64,000 bases of DNA from the NCBI GenBank assembly GCA_026413225.1, contig CM048552.1:138583053-138647052 (forward strand), read 5' to 3'. Positions 34,179 through 46,329 of this stretch are shown here, piece after piece (position 1 is the stretch's first letter; each line of letters begins with the position of its first letter). The notes under the pieces are model-generated. The model did no database searches. It was not told the origin of the DNA and saw only the letters and a list, made by a program, of their open reading frames with translations. Made by a program: the position numbers and the translations under genes. Origin of the DNA: Otis tarda (lineage: Eukaryota; Chordata; Aves; Otidiformes; Otididae).

Positions 34179-37100
34179 AGAACATAGATTAGAACATTTT
34201 GTCTTTTTAAAGCCTATGTTATACAGTTTTGTAGTGAAAGAATCCTTAAAGAAAAGAAAAGAAAAGCTAATGTAGACGGACAGTAATAGCTTGTCTGAGT
34301 CTTATAGCTATTGTATTGGAAAGTATTACTTCTGATAGAAATCGGGGAATAGCATTACTCTGAACCAGTGGACACGAGAGAGTGTGCTTGTGGAGGAAAC
34401 TAGTGTTTCAAAGTGATAGAATAGATAACAGAATATTTGAATTCAAATGTAGAAGAACTTCAAATCTTTCAGTGGAAAGGGAGTAATGTACATGCCTACA
34501 AATATGATATTCTTCTACCCATGTATCAGAAGGTTGGTTTTGTCTTAGTGAAGGATTTGTACTTCTGTCTCTGTGTAATAAAAATTGGAAAGAAAAATAA
34601 ACTCTATTGTATAATTTCATTTCTTTTTTTTTTGTTGTGGGTTTTTTTTTTTTTTTTGAGGCCAGCAATAGCTGATGTCATAAAGTTTGCAATGTACACT
34701 TCTTTTTTACAGTACACTATGCTAAAACCCACCTGGGCTGCTTTCCAGAAGTGCCAGCAGTACTGGAATTGCACTAGAATACACAGCTTGAAGCTGAACT
34801 TAGGGTTGAACTCCATCAAATAAATTGCTTTGAAAAAAAGAAAACTATAGGTTACTACAGAGAAGAGCAAAACAAAACCTTGTATTAGTTTCTTTTCCTA
34901 TGTTACTTCTGTGTAGCTGTAACAAAGGACAGGTCTAATTTCTTTTTGTTCTGAAGTGTGACTTTGGTCTTCGGTAAAGTTATAACTTCTTGACAGCAGT
35001 TCAAGTAAGAGAACAAACTTCAGACTTCAAATTAAATTAAGTGGAAGAACATTAAGTGCAAAATGACACGTATTACATGTAACTCACATGCAGTGTTTGG
35101 AGTTAAAACCAGGGACTCACTGCAGCTTAGAATAAGCATTGTTGCTAAGACATCAATATTCAAATGAAATACCATGAATGTAGTATCTGACTGTCTGTAT
35201 ATATTCAGATTACCTTAGTGTTTACTTAGGTGATCAGCTCCTTTAAGAACAATTAAGCTTCAAGGTCAATAATTATTCTTCAAATATCATTAATGGTTAG
35301 CCTTTAATTTATGGACGTATTTCTGCAAGTCCTTGACCAAGATTTAAAATAAAAATCTCACTGAGGTCAAAAAGAAAAGGGACTTTATTTAGTGTCTACT
35401 GAAGTTGTTATTTTTCTTTTCTTTACTTTTATCCCAATGATAAAATGGTTCCAATCTCAGAACTTGTTTTAACTGAATGCGTTAAGAATGAGGGCATCCA
35501 CATAGGGTTTTGAGTTATACATATAGCAATTGTAGAAAGGATTCCATATAAGATTTGAATTCCATTTTCACTTATTTCCTTGGACTTACTAAAGTATAAA
35601 TGAGAACAAAACTAAACTGCAGATGACCATGTCCTCTACTTCAGTGAAATCAGATTAAGCCTTTCAGAGCTGCGCTTCCTGAGGTGATGTGTAGTCCCAC
35701 TTCCTCAGCGCTCCTCTGCCCCAAAACAGTCACTGCAGAACTCCCCTTTACAGAGTGGGTGCCTTATAGGGTTTGTGGGAGAAAATAGTGAAATAAATAA
35801 ATCAATGACTCCTGTTGACTTAGGTGGTACCAGGATAAGCCTCTGTATGCATGAACAAAAACAAACGAAAAAAATCCACTTCTGAAGTAGATTCATCTAT
35901 GTGGAGACTAATTCAGTATCTCTAAAAGCAGACACATATATAAAATGCCCAAACATGATGACCTAAGAAATCTGTCCAAGTATTACAGGTTGCACAGAGA
36001 GAGTGATCAAGCCAGTATTTTACTCTCTTGTTTGTTTCTCTAGCACAAACAAAATGAAAATATTGCTGTTGCAGTAGAATTCTTACAAAATAGCCAAAGA
36101 AAAATTATAATAAATATATTAATGTACTCTGCATTCAGGTTTCTTTGTTTTGCTTCTGTAAAGCCTTCATGATAGCTTTCTGACGAAGGCTGAACGGAGG
36201 CCATAAGTATATCAGCTTAAACACACTTGTTTAAAAATTACTACAGGGAGACAAGATCGCTTCTGAGTTCTGAGTGATAAGAGGTTCTTGCACACGGCCA
36301 TGTATCTCAAGGTCATTGGTCTCTATTTAAACAGTCAAACTGCACGATCTTGGGAAAAAAAAATTGTTTTTCTGTTCCCTGCTTGGTGAATGCCAGTGGC
36401 ATTCTGACTGGGGGCAGGGGAAATCTGAGTGATTTTACAACTGGAAGAGTATTCTAGTCAAAACTGAAACATTGGCATGCCATTTCAAAGTAAAGGAGAG
36501 TTTACAACAGCATATTAATTAATTGGCTTTTTAAAGTTTCTAGTTGTAAAAGTTGTCAGAAGTGAGGGACAAACAACTTTGATTTTAATTTGATTCACTT
36601 TAGCGCTTACCTCACTTATGGTCATTAAACAGCCTTTTTGTCTGGTTCCTATTTTAAGAGAATAAATTTGGTAGGAAACTGGATCTTAGTATCCACTTTT
36701 TAATAATATAAATAGTTTGATAAATGATCAGTGCTGATTGGTTGTTTTCCCAAGTCTTTCTTAGTTCTTGTTTTTCTTCTCTTCACATTTTTGTTTCTTC
36801 TCTCAGCACGCCACAGTAGCAAAGATATTGTACTTTCTTAAGCTCTGTGATTAGCTTTACAAATAGATACTAAGCAGATGCCCAAGACACTAGACGTAAT
36901 AACTGCATCTGTTAATGTTCTTTGTACAGAAAAAGTACATGGCTGTCAATTATAGTATTTTTTTCAAGTAATACCAAACCACAGTATGTTCAATGCTCCA
37001 TTGAACTCCAAAGTGAGTATTTGCCTGATAAGCAAAGTCACTTTTAAATTGTGAATAAAAGTAAAAAAAAAAATAGATACCAGAGGTGAAGTAGTTTCTT

Positions 37101-37627
37101 AATGACTATTGTCCCATATAAATCTAATAAAAGACAACTGCATATAGAAGAATTGGATTGCTTCATTTTAGAAGTTAAGGGTGATGGCTTTTTGTCATTG
37201 ACATCAGTGGAATAAGGATGTTACCCAAATTGAGAGAATTACTTGATGTTTAAAAGTAATTTTTAGATTTACAAACTGTTTAAAAAACATTTTTCCCTTT
37301 GAAAAATCTAATAATTAACCATTGCTAAGATGATAACTTTAGCTTTGTATTAACTTATGTATTTGACATTTTTAGTTCCCCATTCTGGTTATGTGAAAAA
37401 TTTTGAATATTGAAGTATGTACATTTTCATTAGTTTTATGTAAGAGAGATATATATGAATATGTAAATTTAGAAATGTGCAAATAATAAATTTTAGAGTG
37501 TGATTTTTATTGTAAAAAAATTATTTGCAGGGAAATGTTTCACATACAAAAGACAGCAGAGCTTTTTAGCGGTGAAGTATTTCCATTATCACCAGAATGT
37601 ATATACCAAACTTTTCTTGAAAACCCC
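34179..37627. other. AT-rich DNA, nothing recognised
   Basis: About 3.4 kb. T-runs occur at about 34625-34656. Overlapping frames at 34437-34823 (+) and 34604-34870 (-) have no known domain. Confidence 0.5.
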
Positions 37628-38219
37628 TATCATGGTTTAGCCCTTGTGAGCAATTGAATACCATGCAGCCACTCCTTCACCCTCTTCATTCCCAGCAGAA
37701 TGGGGGAGAGAATCAGGAATGAAAGAAAATTCAGTGGGTTGAGATGGAGAGAGTTTACTAGGATAGCAAAGGAAGATGATAATAACAACAAAATATAGGG
37801 ATACTAAAATAGACAAAATGAATGATGCACCATTTCTCACCACCCGATGATATCATGAGTGATACAGCACGTGCTGAGCGGCGATCATGGAAATGAAACC
37901 AAGCAGGAAGCAAAGGAGTGAGCAAGAGAGAGAACTGCCCCCCAGCCAACCCCCACTTACTTACATAATGAGCATGATGTTTACAGCATGGAATATTCCC
38001 TTTGGCCAGTTTGTGTAAACTGTACTGGCTGTATCCCTCCCAGCTTACTGCATCTGCATGCTAGTGAGACCTGGGAAGCTGAAAGTATCTTTGGTCTCTT
38101 TAGCAATAACTAGTAACATCAATGTATTATTAATATTCTTCACATAGCAAATCCCACACTAATTCCAAAACACAACAACTACTGGGAAAATTAGTTCCAT
38201 CCCAGTCAAAACCAGGACA
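37628..38219 (-). mobile_element. Family B solo LTR, older copy
   Basis: A 592-bp LTR in minus orientation. Read plus-wards it starts TATCATGGTTTAGCCC and ends CAGTCAAAACCAGGACA. Internal blocks match family B in reverse order: TGGGTTGAGATGGAGAG, TTTACTAGGATA, GCATGATGTTTACAGCATGG and CCTTTGGCCAGTTTG. It is clearly more diverged than the copies at 11761-12389 and 52050-52679. No internal gene and no certain target duplication are visible. Confidence 0.87.
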
Positions 38220-41200
38220 CTCCCCTAAAAAAATAGTGCCATTAAGTGTAAATTTACTTTAACTGTACAACCTGTATATTCAGCTAAAGCCTTCATAATA
38301 TTACTGATTCTTCTGCCGTCATAGCATAGTAGTTAATAATGTTCCACAACTGAGACTGTCAAATTATTTGTAAAATCTTACGGTGCTTAAAATTAGTGTA
38401 CTATTTAATGCTCTCCTTAGTGATCATATTTAGGGTAAAGTACAGACCGTTACATGGCCATCAAAATTACATATTCAGTCTTTCCTTCTTCTATCTTTAT
38501 TTGAACAACTTTTTTTAATTGCAAATTCCCTGTAAAAATTTACTTATCCCTGAAAGTATTACAATAGTCTGCTATTTTTATTAATCATTAACATAATTTT
38601 TCTTTAGTATATTTTTCCCCATGTTGCTTTGAAGGTTTGTCACTCTTGTTCTTGTTTTTTGCCATCTTTCCTTTCATGGCCCCTAAGCCCGGGCATAGCA
38701 AGGGGTGCAGGGAATGCTCAGATGAGGCCCAAACTTCCAGCTGAGAAGAAACTTTAGCATGCAGAGGTTTCTCACAATATTCTATTGCCAGGCAAACGAC
38801 TTACAAAAGCAGGAACATAAATGGTCTTTTAATAGCCTATAATAATAGCATCTTTTGTAATGAACTAATCACATAGACATTGTTATTGTCGTAGGTGAAT
38901 GTTTAAATGACAGAGAAGTAGTTGCTTACTGAATCACACTGAAGACATTTTAATTGATTTGGAAAGGCATTTGTATACAGTTAAATGTTAAAACCAATCA
39001 TTCTTCAATTTCTCTTTTAGCAGGAACATATATTTATTATAAAACAAAAGGAAATTATATATATATATATTTTTTTTTTCCTGAATAATGCACAGGGGAT
39101 AAAAAGAGAAAAAACACAACAGCTTTCAGTATATTCAGAACACAGTTGTTAATTCTTTAATTGCATACGCTGATAACATTAAGTCATGAATAATGATAGT
39201 GAGATTCTTTTAAAATGTTGTTTCAGGTCAGAGTTAGACATGTGTGGATGCCATTTCATATCATAGAATGTTTTCTCTTAGGTCTTAAATATTTACATCT
39301 GTAATTGATTAATGCTAATTTTGAGATAGCTACAGGATTCCTGTATTATTTAGCCTTTCCAGATCATTTAAATGCCCTCAGGGGTTTAACTATTTTATAT
39401 CAATATTTTAATTATATAGGAAAAATAAAGAACTAGGGAATGTCATCATTGCCAAATTCTGTACTCAGTCAAAAAGATATAATGCTGTATCTAGATACAT
39501 AATTAGTTCTATATGCTCCACATTTCCGCCAGAGTTTTGTCAAATGCAAACTGCAAACTCAAAAGTACTCATGGCCTTAACTCCCATCATACCTGAATTC
39601 GAAGGGTTCCAACATCCAAATGTATCCAGGTTCACTGGTATAAACCAGATAAGTATAAAAAATTATTACATGTTGTGAAATTTTGTTTAATTTCTTTATT
39701 CCATCTATTGCAAAGTGCAATGTGCAGGCCCAATAAGCTAAATAGCTGCCATTTACAAACCTTGAAATTAGGAAATGAAACAAAAGTTAAACTAAGGATA
39801 AATCTCCGCAAAATTTTAATAAAATTTTCTTGCACTCTGCGAAAGGAAGTACTAGGGAAAAAAGTCACATGTGATTTATACAGAACTTCATAAAGCTTGT
39901 CTTCTAGAGATCAGAGAACACAGCTATCCAGGGTGAACCAAATGAGCTAATGATTTATTTCTTGAAATACTTCTGTTCTGTTTCAATTATTTTTGTGCCA
40001 CTCAAAGCTAACAAGGAATTTTCTCTTGGTTCAGTGCAAGGAGCTTACATGGACGTGCTTCCTGGTGGAAAAACTCACTGTAGCCTTCACCAAAAAAAAA
40101 AGAGAAAACATACTTTAACTGAGAAAGGGGTGTGTAAGAAGTTTTTTGGCTTCACTGGTTAAGTATGATTCCTTAGAAACTTACATCGAAAAGGCTATGA
40201 GGAATTACGGGAGATGGCCCAGGTAACACAGAATGAGTTAAAGGAAACTTTATAAAGAACATGTCAAAGAATTGGAAAAAAAATGCACCCAACTATAACA
40301 GAATATGTTGCAAAAAAACAACAACAAAAAATTAGTATCCTCATAGATTGCCAAACACCGGACATTATTGTGTCTATTTATTCTAAAATAGATTAGCAAA
40401 AGTTCATTCTATGTCCTTCATAAAAGATTGTGGAACATCATCTCTTTTTTGAATACATATTTCTGTTTGTCCAAATGAACTTTTTCCAAAGCTTTGGTTT
40501 ATTGATAATTCTAATAGCACTCACAACATCAGCTGCAGATTTTTTTTAACTTACTTTTTCCCTGTGAAAGCCTGAAAGTTTTTCTCAAACTTGAAGGTTG
40601 ATTTCACCTTTTGAATAATCAGACTATTGCTAATTTCTCTTGCTCACCCCAGGGCGTGATTATGAATGCCACCTAAAGTTTCCACCATCTTCTAAGAAGG
40701 TGGTCAGGATAGGAATATTATTAGTGGTTGCACATATATTGGTGAGCTGTGTGAAACAGGTTGTCTTATTCCTCCTGGTCTGATAGTTTCACTGCTATGG
40801 ATCACTGAACATTAGAAATATCTTCTTCAGGAGGTTAAATTGCAGTATCAGCTTTACTGGCAAATATAGGAGAAAGCCATGAAAGAGATGAAATGGCTGT
40901 AATATTTCTGAAATTATTACAGCTATATCTACAATATTTTTCCAATGTGATGAATTTTAAAGTATTAAACAAATTTAGTCCCAATATAATAGTTGCTCCA
41001 AATGTGCAGAATACCAGGATCCAAATCTGCTCAGTAAATAGAGAAGATGGAAAAAATACTCAGTGGTGTGTGTTTAAGAACAATTCTTTTTTTTTTAAAT
41101 TGCTGGAGAAAGAAGAAGTAGTTTATTTTTCCAAAACATGGGATTATAGTATAACTGAATTGACATGAAATCAAATGGTAATGACCTAATATAAGCTAGT

Positions 41201-41867
41201 TCTAATATTATTTTTTGCTGATGCTGAAGTTAATGTCTGTGGACCCATCTGGCCCTAACACCTAATGCAATGGCTTTTCTATTGACCTCCAGTGGAGCTA
41301 TTTGTTGAATTATGTACTTCTACTTGTTTTATGTCCTTGAATTCTACAATCTCTACTGGGTAGGAATGACTTAAGATTGATTTTTGTCCTACTTAGAAAC
41401 CAGTATAATAGATAAGTGCAAGCTGGAATGCACTCCTAAGTGACCCATCCAACTTGTGAAACTTCCCTAAATGTTGAAGAACTTTTTTTTTTTTTTTTCA
41501 GCAAAAGATGCCTGTCGACCTTGGACTTTTTTTTTTCTTTCTAAACTGATTTCTTTAGGAAAAAAAAAAAAAGAAAAAAAGAAAAAATGTATATAGCACT
41601 TTGCAGATGAAACTGCTGTCTAAATGAAGAAATACTGTAGAGCAAAAATGCAATCATCTGGGAGGTAGTTCTTTGGCAGAGGCTTAAACTAGATCAAGAT
41701 AATACAACTTCCTTGAGATCTGAATATTTTCTGAACTTGTATATTGCATCAGGAAGGATTTATTACACAGTTTTTTGACTACACATCATAAATGAGAAAA
41801 AAAATGCTGGAGTTTCCTAAATCACAGACATATTTGAGTTCTTAAACAAAGAATATGGCAGGAGTTG
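38220..41867. other. AT-rich DNA, nothing recognised
   Basis: About 3.6 kb. A (TA)n run sits near 39057-39072. T-runs (41483-41498, 41527-41536) face an A-rich run (41560-41587) and could pair. There is no gene or repeat family I can support. Confidence 0.5.
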
Positions 41868-42848
41868 ATTGTCAGCCTCACCTCTGTGCCTGGCAAGGTC
41901 ATGGAGCAGATTCTCCTGGAAACCATGCTAAGGCACATGGAGAGCAAGGAGGTGGGTGGTGACAGCCAACACGGCTTCACCAAGGACAGATCGTGCCTGA
42001 CCAATTTGGTGGCGTCCTATGAGGGGGTGACAGCACTGGTGGACAAGGGACGAGCAACAGATATCATCCTTCTCTCTAAACTAGAGAGGCATGGGTTTGA
42101 TGGACAGACCACTCGGTGGATAAGGAGTTGGCTGGATGGCCAAACTCAGAGAGTGGTTGTCAACAGCTCGATGTCCAAGTGGAGACCGGTCACCAGTGGC
42201 GTCCCTCAGGGGTCCTTGTTGGGCCCGGCCCTGTTCAACATCTTTGTCGGTGACATGGACAGTGGGATGGAGTGCACCCTCAGCAAGTCTGCCGATGACA
42301 CCAAGCTGTGTGGTGCTGTCAACACGCTGGAAGGGAGGGGTGCCATCCAGAGGGACCTTGACAGGCTGGAGAGGTGGGCCTGTGCCAACCTCATGAAGTT
42401 CAACCAGGCCGAGGGCAAGGTCCTGCATCTGGGTCGTGGTAATCCCAGACACAAATACAGGCTGGGCGGAGAATGGATCAAGAGCAGCCCTGAGGAGAAG
42501 GACTTGGGAGTGCTGGTGGATGAGAAGCTTAACATGAGTGGGCAATGCGCCCTTGCGACCCAGAAGGCCAACCGCATCCTGGGCTGCATCAAGAGGAGCG
42601 TGGCCAGCAGGTCGAGGGAGGTGATTCTTCCCCTCTACTCTGCCCTGGTGAGACCCCACCTGGAGTACTGTGTCCAGTTTTGGAGCCCCCAACATAAGAA
42701 GGACATCGGCCAGTTGGAGAGGGTCCAGAGGAGGACCACAAAGATGATCAGAGGGCTGGAGCACCTTTCCTATGAGGACAGGCTGAGAGAGTTGGGGCTG
42801 TTCAGCCTGGAGAAGAGGAGGCTCCGGGGAGACCTGATAACGATCTAG
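41865..42848 (+). pseudogene. CR1 reverse transcriptase, 327-codon open frame lacking motif A
   Basis: A single open frame of 327 codons with [19 protein letters not shown] (about residues 7-25), [25 protein letters not shown] (111-121), SADDTKLCG (142-150), [20 protein letters not shown] and the C-terminal [12 protein letters not shown]. Between RATDII (63-68) and [11 protein letters not shown], an in-frame block of about 15 residues found in sister copies ([15 protein letters not shown]-like) is absent. This removes the first catalytic Asp. The usual F of FADD is S here. The frame is therefore open but cannot encode an active reverse transcriptase. It is not a host gene. Confidence 0.93.
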
Positions 42849-43097
42849 AGGGAGGTAGATTTAGATTGGATATTAGGAAAAAATTTTTTACAATGCTAGT
42901 TGTAGAACACTGGAACAGGTTGCTCAGAGAGCTGGTGGAAGCCCCATCCCTGGAAATGTTCAAGGCCAGGTTGGATGAGGCTCTGAGCAACCTGATCTAG
43001 TTGGGGATTTCCCTGCTACTTGCAGGGGGTTGGACTAGATGACCTTTGAAGGTCCCTTCCAACTCTAACCATTCTATGATTCTATGATTCTATGATC
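41868..43097 (+). mobile_element. CR1 LINE, 5' truncated, with a long open frame
   Basis: A 1.23-kb plus-strand CR1 that begins at the [12 protein letters not shown] part of the reverse transcriptase. It ends at 43097 with three or more perfect ATTCTATG octamers. Compared with the other copies it lacks about 45 bp of motif A (junction near 42068) and about 100 bp near 42841, between RLRGDLI and the GGRFRLDI-type segment. The 3' UTR is otherwise well preserved. The low decay suggests one of the younger CR1 copies in the window. Confidence 0.96.
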
Positions 43098-43724
43098 TTT
43101 CAATAAATATAAAGCTAGTATTATTTTTTTTAAATGAAGGTTAAAATGATTAATGAAAAAGCTTGGTACAGTCATCTTACAAACTGTGTAGGGGTTGATC
43201 CGTTGCATATATCAGATAATGGATTTGTGGCTCTTTTGTTATTATTATTATCCATGCAAGGGAAAATCATCATCATAAAAACTGTGCAGGCAGTTATAAC
43301 TGATATATTCAACTACGTCTGACTCCTTCTCATAACTCTAATAACTTTGGTTTTGTTTTTTTTTTTCCAAAAATCAGTTATTAGACTTGCCTAGGAAGCT
43401 GGAAGCTGTTTGTCTTTATTAGTAATTGATTAAACACTAATTAATACTTGGTGAAATAAGAAGTCAATAGGGATTTTCATCTGAAGTGTGAAGCATTTTA
43501 TGTAGGCTTAGAAAGGTTAGAAGCTTATACTTCATTCTGAGGTACAATAAAAGCTTGACTTGTGGTATGGTTTTCTAATATACCTTTTTGTGTTTGAATG
43601 ATAGACAATAAGAGTCATAACATTTGCAGAGTTTCTTTATGCCTGTTGTGACATATATAACTATACTCTCAAAGGAAACAAAATTAATTAAAATGACTCT
43701 AAACTCAGCTATATGAGAGCACCT
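43098..43724. other. AT-rich DNA between two CR1 copies
   Basis: About 630 bases with no recognisable feature. Confidence 0.55.
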
Positions 43725-43826
43725 GAGGAGCAGCACAAAGGAATTCCAGCCACTCCAGCCAGCAAGTCAGCTTCATTGAGAGCCCCGCTTAAATGCCTCT
43801 ATGCAAATGCATGGAGCATGGGGAAT

Positions 43827-43850
43827 ATTCTATGATTCTATGGTTCTATG
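43827..43850 (+). repeat. Three CR1-type octamers inserted within CR1 ORF2
   Basis: Bases 43827-43850 are exactly three 8-base units (ATTCTATG, ATTCTATG, GTTCTATG), flanked on both sides by AAT (43824-43826 and 43851-43853). Sister copies read continuously here (GGGAAATAA...GGAGGAGTTAG), so the octamers are an insertion into the start of the endonuclease region. Confidence 0.8.
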
Positions 43851-43960
43851 AATAAAAAAGAGGAGTTAGGGATGTGTGCACACCTGCAGGGCTATGATCT
43901 TATTCATATTATGAAGATGTGGTGGGATGGGTCCTTCAACTGGAGTGTTGGAATGGAAGG

Positions 43961-45113
43961 TGGTGTGGTTTTGTTTAGTGAGGGGGGGCTAAGGTGGTAG
44001 CTTCTGTAGGAAACTGCTAGAAGTTGCTCCCCTTTGTTCAGTGGACTTGGCCGGGCCTAGGGCGGACCTGCTGCTGGCCAAGGCCGAGCCGATTGGTAGC
44101 AGAATGTTCTGTGATAATGCCTCTGCAATAACATTTAAGAAGGGGAAAACAGAAAAAAAAAAGGGAGAAGAGAAGATGTGAAGAAGCTGAGCAGGGGCAG
44201 AGGTGCAGAGGGGGAGGCGCGGGCCTCATGGGCCTTGCAGGCCTCACCCTCTGGCCTCTTGCCAGGCCGCCAACTGGGCCTGACTTGGCCCGGCCCGACT
44301 GCAAGAAGTGGAGAGGAGATGAGCTGGATGATGTGAAGAGATTCTGAGAGGCGTCTGCCAGCCCGTTGTGAAGAACTTTTCTTGTGAGAGGAACGGCTGC
44401 AGACGCCAAGGTCAGTTCAGAAGGAGGGGGAGGAGTAATGTAGCTCCTGGCCAAGATTCCCCTGCAGCCTGTGGTGAAGACCATGGTGGAGCAGGTTGTC
44501 CCCCTGCAGCCCATGGAGGTCCACGGAGGAACAGAGATCCACTTGGAGCCCGTGAAGGACCCCACACTGGGGGAGGTGGATGCCTGAAAGCGGCTGTGGC
44601 CCGTGGAGGGCCCGCTGGGGCAGCCGTTCTGGAGAGACTGCACTCTGTGGCAGAGATGACCCATGCCGGAGCAGTTTCACGAAGGACTGTTGCGTATGGG
44701 TGGGACCCCACAACAGAGCAGGGGAGGAATGTGAGGAGTTCTTCCCCCGATCATGAAGCAGCTGCATAAAACAACGCGTGATGAACTGACAGCAACCCCC
44801 ATTCCCTCTTCCCCCCGTGCCATTCGGGGGGGGAAGGTAGTAGAGATAATGTTAAGCCTGGGAAGAGGGAGGAGTGGAGGGAGGTTATCTTGTTCTCTGT
44901 CTCATTATCCTGCTGTTTGTAGTAATAAATGAATAGTTTTCCCCAAGTCGAGTCTGTTTTGCCCGTAATGGTAACTTTAAGGATTTTCTCCCTGTCCTCA
45001 TGTCAAACCTTGAGCTGTTTTTCCTTATATTATCTCTCCCTATTCTCTTGAAGGGTGGGGGGAGTGAGAGAGAGACTGCGTAGTCTGGTCCCGATCGGGG
45101 CTGAACTATGACA
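43961..45113 (+). mobile_element. Family A solo LTR nested in CR1, 5-bp target duplication
   Basis: A 1,153-bp LTR with start TGGTGTGGTTTTG and end GGGGCTGAACTATGACA. AATAAA lies at 44924-44929, and a TATA-like CATTTAAG lies near 44130. The flanks carry the duplication GAAGG at 43956-43960 and 45114-45118. The CR1 frame reads straight from one flank to the other (SVGMEG into GYRLFRK), so the insertion point is certain. It looks whole as an LTR. A 5-bp duplication suits ERVL-like elements, but with no pol gene present I would not fix the class. No internal retroviral sequence remains. Confidence 0.95.
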
Positions 45114-45790
45114 GAAGGATACAGGCTCTTTAGGAAGCAGAGGCAGGAGAGACAAGGAGGGGATATCACCCTCAATGTTAACGACCAGGTGAAGTCCATG
45201 GATCTCTGCCTGGGGATGGAAGAGATGACCAGGAGCTTATGGGTCAGGATTAGAGGGAGGGCAGGGACAAGTGACATTACAGTGGGGGTCTGCTATAGGC
45301 CACCTGGCCAGGAAGACCAAGCAGATGAGGCCCTCTATAGACAGATAGGAACAGCTCACATTCACAAGCCCTGCTCATCATGGGGGTCTTCACCATCCCC
45401 CATATCTGTTGGAGGGACAACACAGCAGAGCATAAGCAGTCCAGAAGGTTCCTGGAATGCATTGATGATAACTTCCTTCTCCAAGTGATAGAGGAGCCAA
45501 CAAGGAGAGGTGCTGTGCTGGACCTTGTTCTCACCAAGGAGGGGCTGATGGGGAAAGTGGAGCTCAAGGGCAACCTTGGCTGCAGTGACTGTGAAATAGT
45601 GGAATTCAAGATCCTTAAGGCAGTAAGCAGAGCACGCAGCAAGCTCTCTACCCTGAACTTCAGGAGAGTAGACTTTGGCCTCCTCAGCAATCTGTTTGGT
45701 AAAATATCATGGGATAAAGCCCTGGAGAGAGGAGGTACCCCAGAAAGTTGGTTCATGTTCAAGCATAGCCTCCTCCAAGCTCAGGAGTGA
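45108..45790 (+). pseudogene. CR1 ORF2 endonuclease remnant
   Basis: Two frames (45108-45488 and 45380-45790) carry GYRLFRKQRQERQGGDITL, LWVRIRGRAGTSDITVGVCY, PPGQEDQADEALYRQIG, then MGVFTIPHICWRDNTAEHKQ, IEEPTRRGAVLDLVL and LKGNLGCSDCEIVEFKIL. The endonuclease motif that reads MGDFNHPDICW in the copy at 30912-34178 has become MGVFTIPHICW, losing the conserved Asp and Asn. A frame change lies between the two halves. The enzyme would be inactive. Confidence 0.9.
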
Positions 45791-46329
45791 TGCATCCTAA
45801 CAGAGGAAGTCAGGCAAAAATGCCAGAAGGCCTTCATGGATGAACAAGGAGCTCCTGGACGAATTCAAACACACACAAAAAAAGACTACAGAGAGAGGAG
45901 GCAAGGACAGGTAGCCTGGGAAGATTACAGAGAAATTGTCTGAGTAGCCAGGAATCAGGTTAGGAAAGCTAAAGCCTTATCAGAATTAAATCTAAACCAG
46001 GGACATCAAGGGCAACAAGAAAAGCTTCTATAAAAACATCAGGGATAAAAGGAAGATTAGAGAAAATGTGGGCTCTTTCCAGAAGGAAACGGGAGACCTG
46101 GTAACCTGGGACATGGAGAAGGCTGAGGTACTCAACAACCTTTTTGCCTCAGTCTTCACCAGCAAAGGCTCTAGCTACACCATCCAAGTCACAGAAAGCA
46201 AAGGCAGACACTGAGAGAACTAAGAACTGCCCACTGTAGGAGACAATCAGGTTCAAACCATCTAAGGAACCTGAAGGTGGACAGGCCATGCGATCTGATG
46301 AGATGCATCCATGAGACCTAAGGGAACTG

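Noticed and set aside
41865-42848. 327-codon frame as a possible host gene
   Set aside because: Its motifs and 3' UTR with terminal octamers identify it as CR1 reverse transcriptase.
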